A stretch of 5,947 nucleotides of DNA from an uncultured Blautia sp. (GTDB taxonomy: Bacteria > Bacillota > Clostridia > Lachnospirales > Lachnospiraceae), in the NCBI GenBank assembly GCA_946538475.1, contig CAMNGN010000119.1:1-5947 (forward strand), written 5' to 3'. The position numbers were made by a program, and so were the translations under genes. Each line of letters starts with the position of its first letter. Within the stretch, counting starts at the first letter, position 1. Positions 5,512-5,947 of the stretch are shown here, piece by piece. Under the pieces are notes generated by a model that saw only the letters and a list, made by a program, of their open reading frames with translations, had not been told where the DNA came from and did not search any database.

Positions 5512-5947
5512 GTACAAATAATAGCAAAAAAGGGAACTTCGGAGTGTTTCTGCGTCGAAGCTCCGTGCCCCTTATGTTCATCTTGATATGTGCGGTGTGT
5601 ATCCCGCTGTCGGGACTTTCTCCCAGCTATCTGATCAACGAGATCGTAACCCGTATGGGCCGCAACGCATTCCTGATCCTGGCTCTGCTGATCCCCATCA
5701 TGGCAGGCATGGGCCTCAACTTTGGTATGACGCTGGGCGCGATGGCAGGGCAGATCGGCCTCATCCTCGCCTCCGACTGGCAGATCATCGGCATCCCGGG
5801 CATGGTGCTCGCCATGATCCTCTCGATACCGATCTCGGTCCTTCTGGGCGTATTCTGCGGAAAGATCCTCAACATGGCCAAAGGCCGTGAGATGATCACA
5901 AGCTACATCATGAGCTTCTTCATCAACGGTGTGTACCAGCTGGTGGT
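5508..5947 (+). CDS. ABC importer permease 2, partial (C-terminal part off right edge)
   Basis: An open frame of 146 codons runs from ATG at 5508 to the window end. GGAGGG (5496-5501) lies 6 bases upstream, and the ATG overlaps the stop of permease 1 as ATGA, so the two are translationally coupled. After a polar basic N terminus (KKGNFGVFLRR), hydrophobic helices occur at about 20-37, 53-68, 74-89 and 97-121. Residues 53-129 match permease 1 at a constant offset of one, including GLNFG (69-73), LG, the GG-spaced helix, and KGREM (125-129). The coupling loop is beyond the window. Permease family length (about 320-350) suggests somewhat under half is seen. It is the likely second half of a heterodimeric permease in a DUF3798 importer. 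Confidence 0.9.
   Translation, partial: MSTNNSKKGNFGVFLRRSSVPLMFILICAVCIPLSGLSPSYLINEIVTRMGRNAFLILALLIPIMAGMGLNFGMTLGAMAGQIGLILASDWQIIGIPGMVLAMILSIPISVLLGVFCGKILNMAKGREMITSYIMSFFINGVYQLV

Noticed and set aside
4152..5517. Minus-strand frames opposite the permease genes (4152-4781, 4873-5517)
   Set aside because: The products are low-complexity Arg/Ser- or His/Asp-rich and antisense to well-supported membrane proteins.

Overview
The window looks like a Firmicutes (Clostridia) chromosome, most likely Lachnospiraceae. It has moderately high GC, strong AAGGAGG Shine-Dalgarno sites, a textbook sigma-A promoter and small gene gaps. The gene content points the same way: a DUF3798 solute-binding ABC importer next to an NHLM-type peptide exporter. 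The taxonomic call is inference from style and content, not from a marker gene.

Left part (1-1274, minus strand): two genes read leftward. The first, 1274 to 867, is a complete 135-residue GHKL ATPase of the RsbW/SpoIIAB anti-sigma kinase type. The second, from 722 off the left edge, is the N-terminal third of a peptidase-containing ABC exporter of the NHLM/NHLP bacteriocin type, with an intact C39 leader-peptidase domain. The 144-base gap between them is dominated by two strong inverted repeats (745-771 and 772-815). It also contains a 35-codon ORF whose stop overlaps the exporter start as ATGA.

Middle (1275-1439): a back-to-back promoter region. On the plus strand TTGACT-17 bp-TATAAT and AAGGAGG serve the importer operon. 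On the minus strand an extended -10 (TGaTATAAT) probably serves the kinase gene.

Right part (1440-5947, plus strand): an ABC import operon. It encodes a secreted DUF3798 substrate-binding protein, a double-NBD ATPase of the RbsA/MglA type, a complete permease, and a second paralogous permease cut by the right edge. A strong intrinsic terminator and a second tight hairpin lie between the binding-protein gene and the ATPase gene, the usual arrangement for making far more binding protein than membrane complex. The ATPase-permease junction has GTG with AAGGAGG overlapping the upstream stop, and the two permeases overlap by ATGA. The last three genes therefore look translationally coupled and form one complex: two different permeases with one asymmetric double ATPase. 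The substrate cannot be read from sequence.

Nothing here is a CRISPR array, rRNA, tRNA or insertion sequence. The least described parts are the DUF3798 importer with its unusual binding-protein N terminus and altered ATPase motifs, the coupling of an RsbW-like kinase to an NHLM exporter, and the palindromic element between those two genes.
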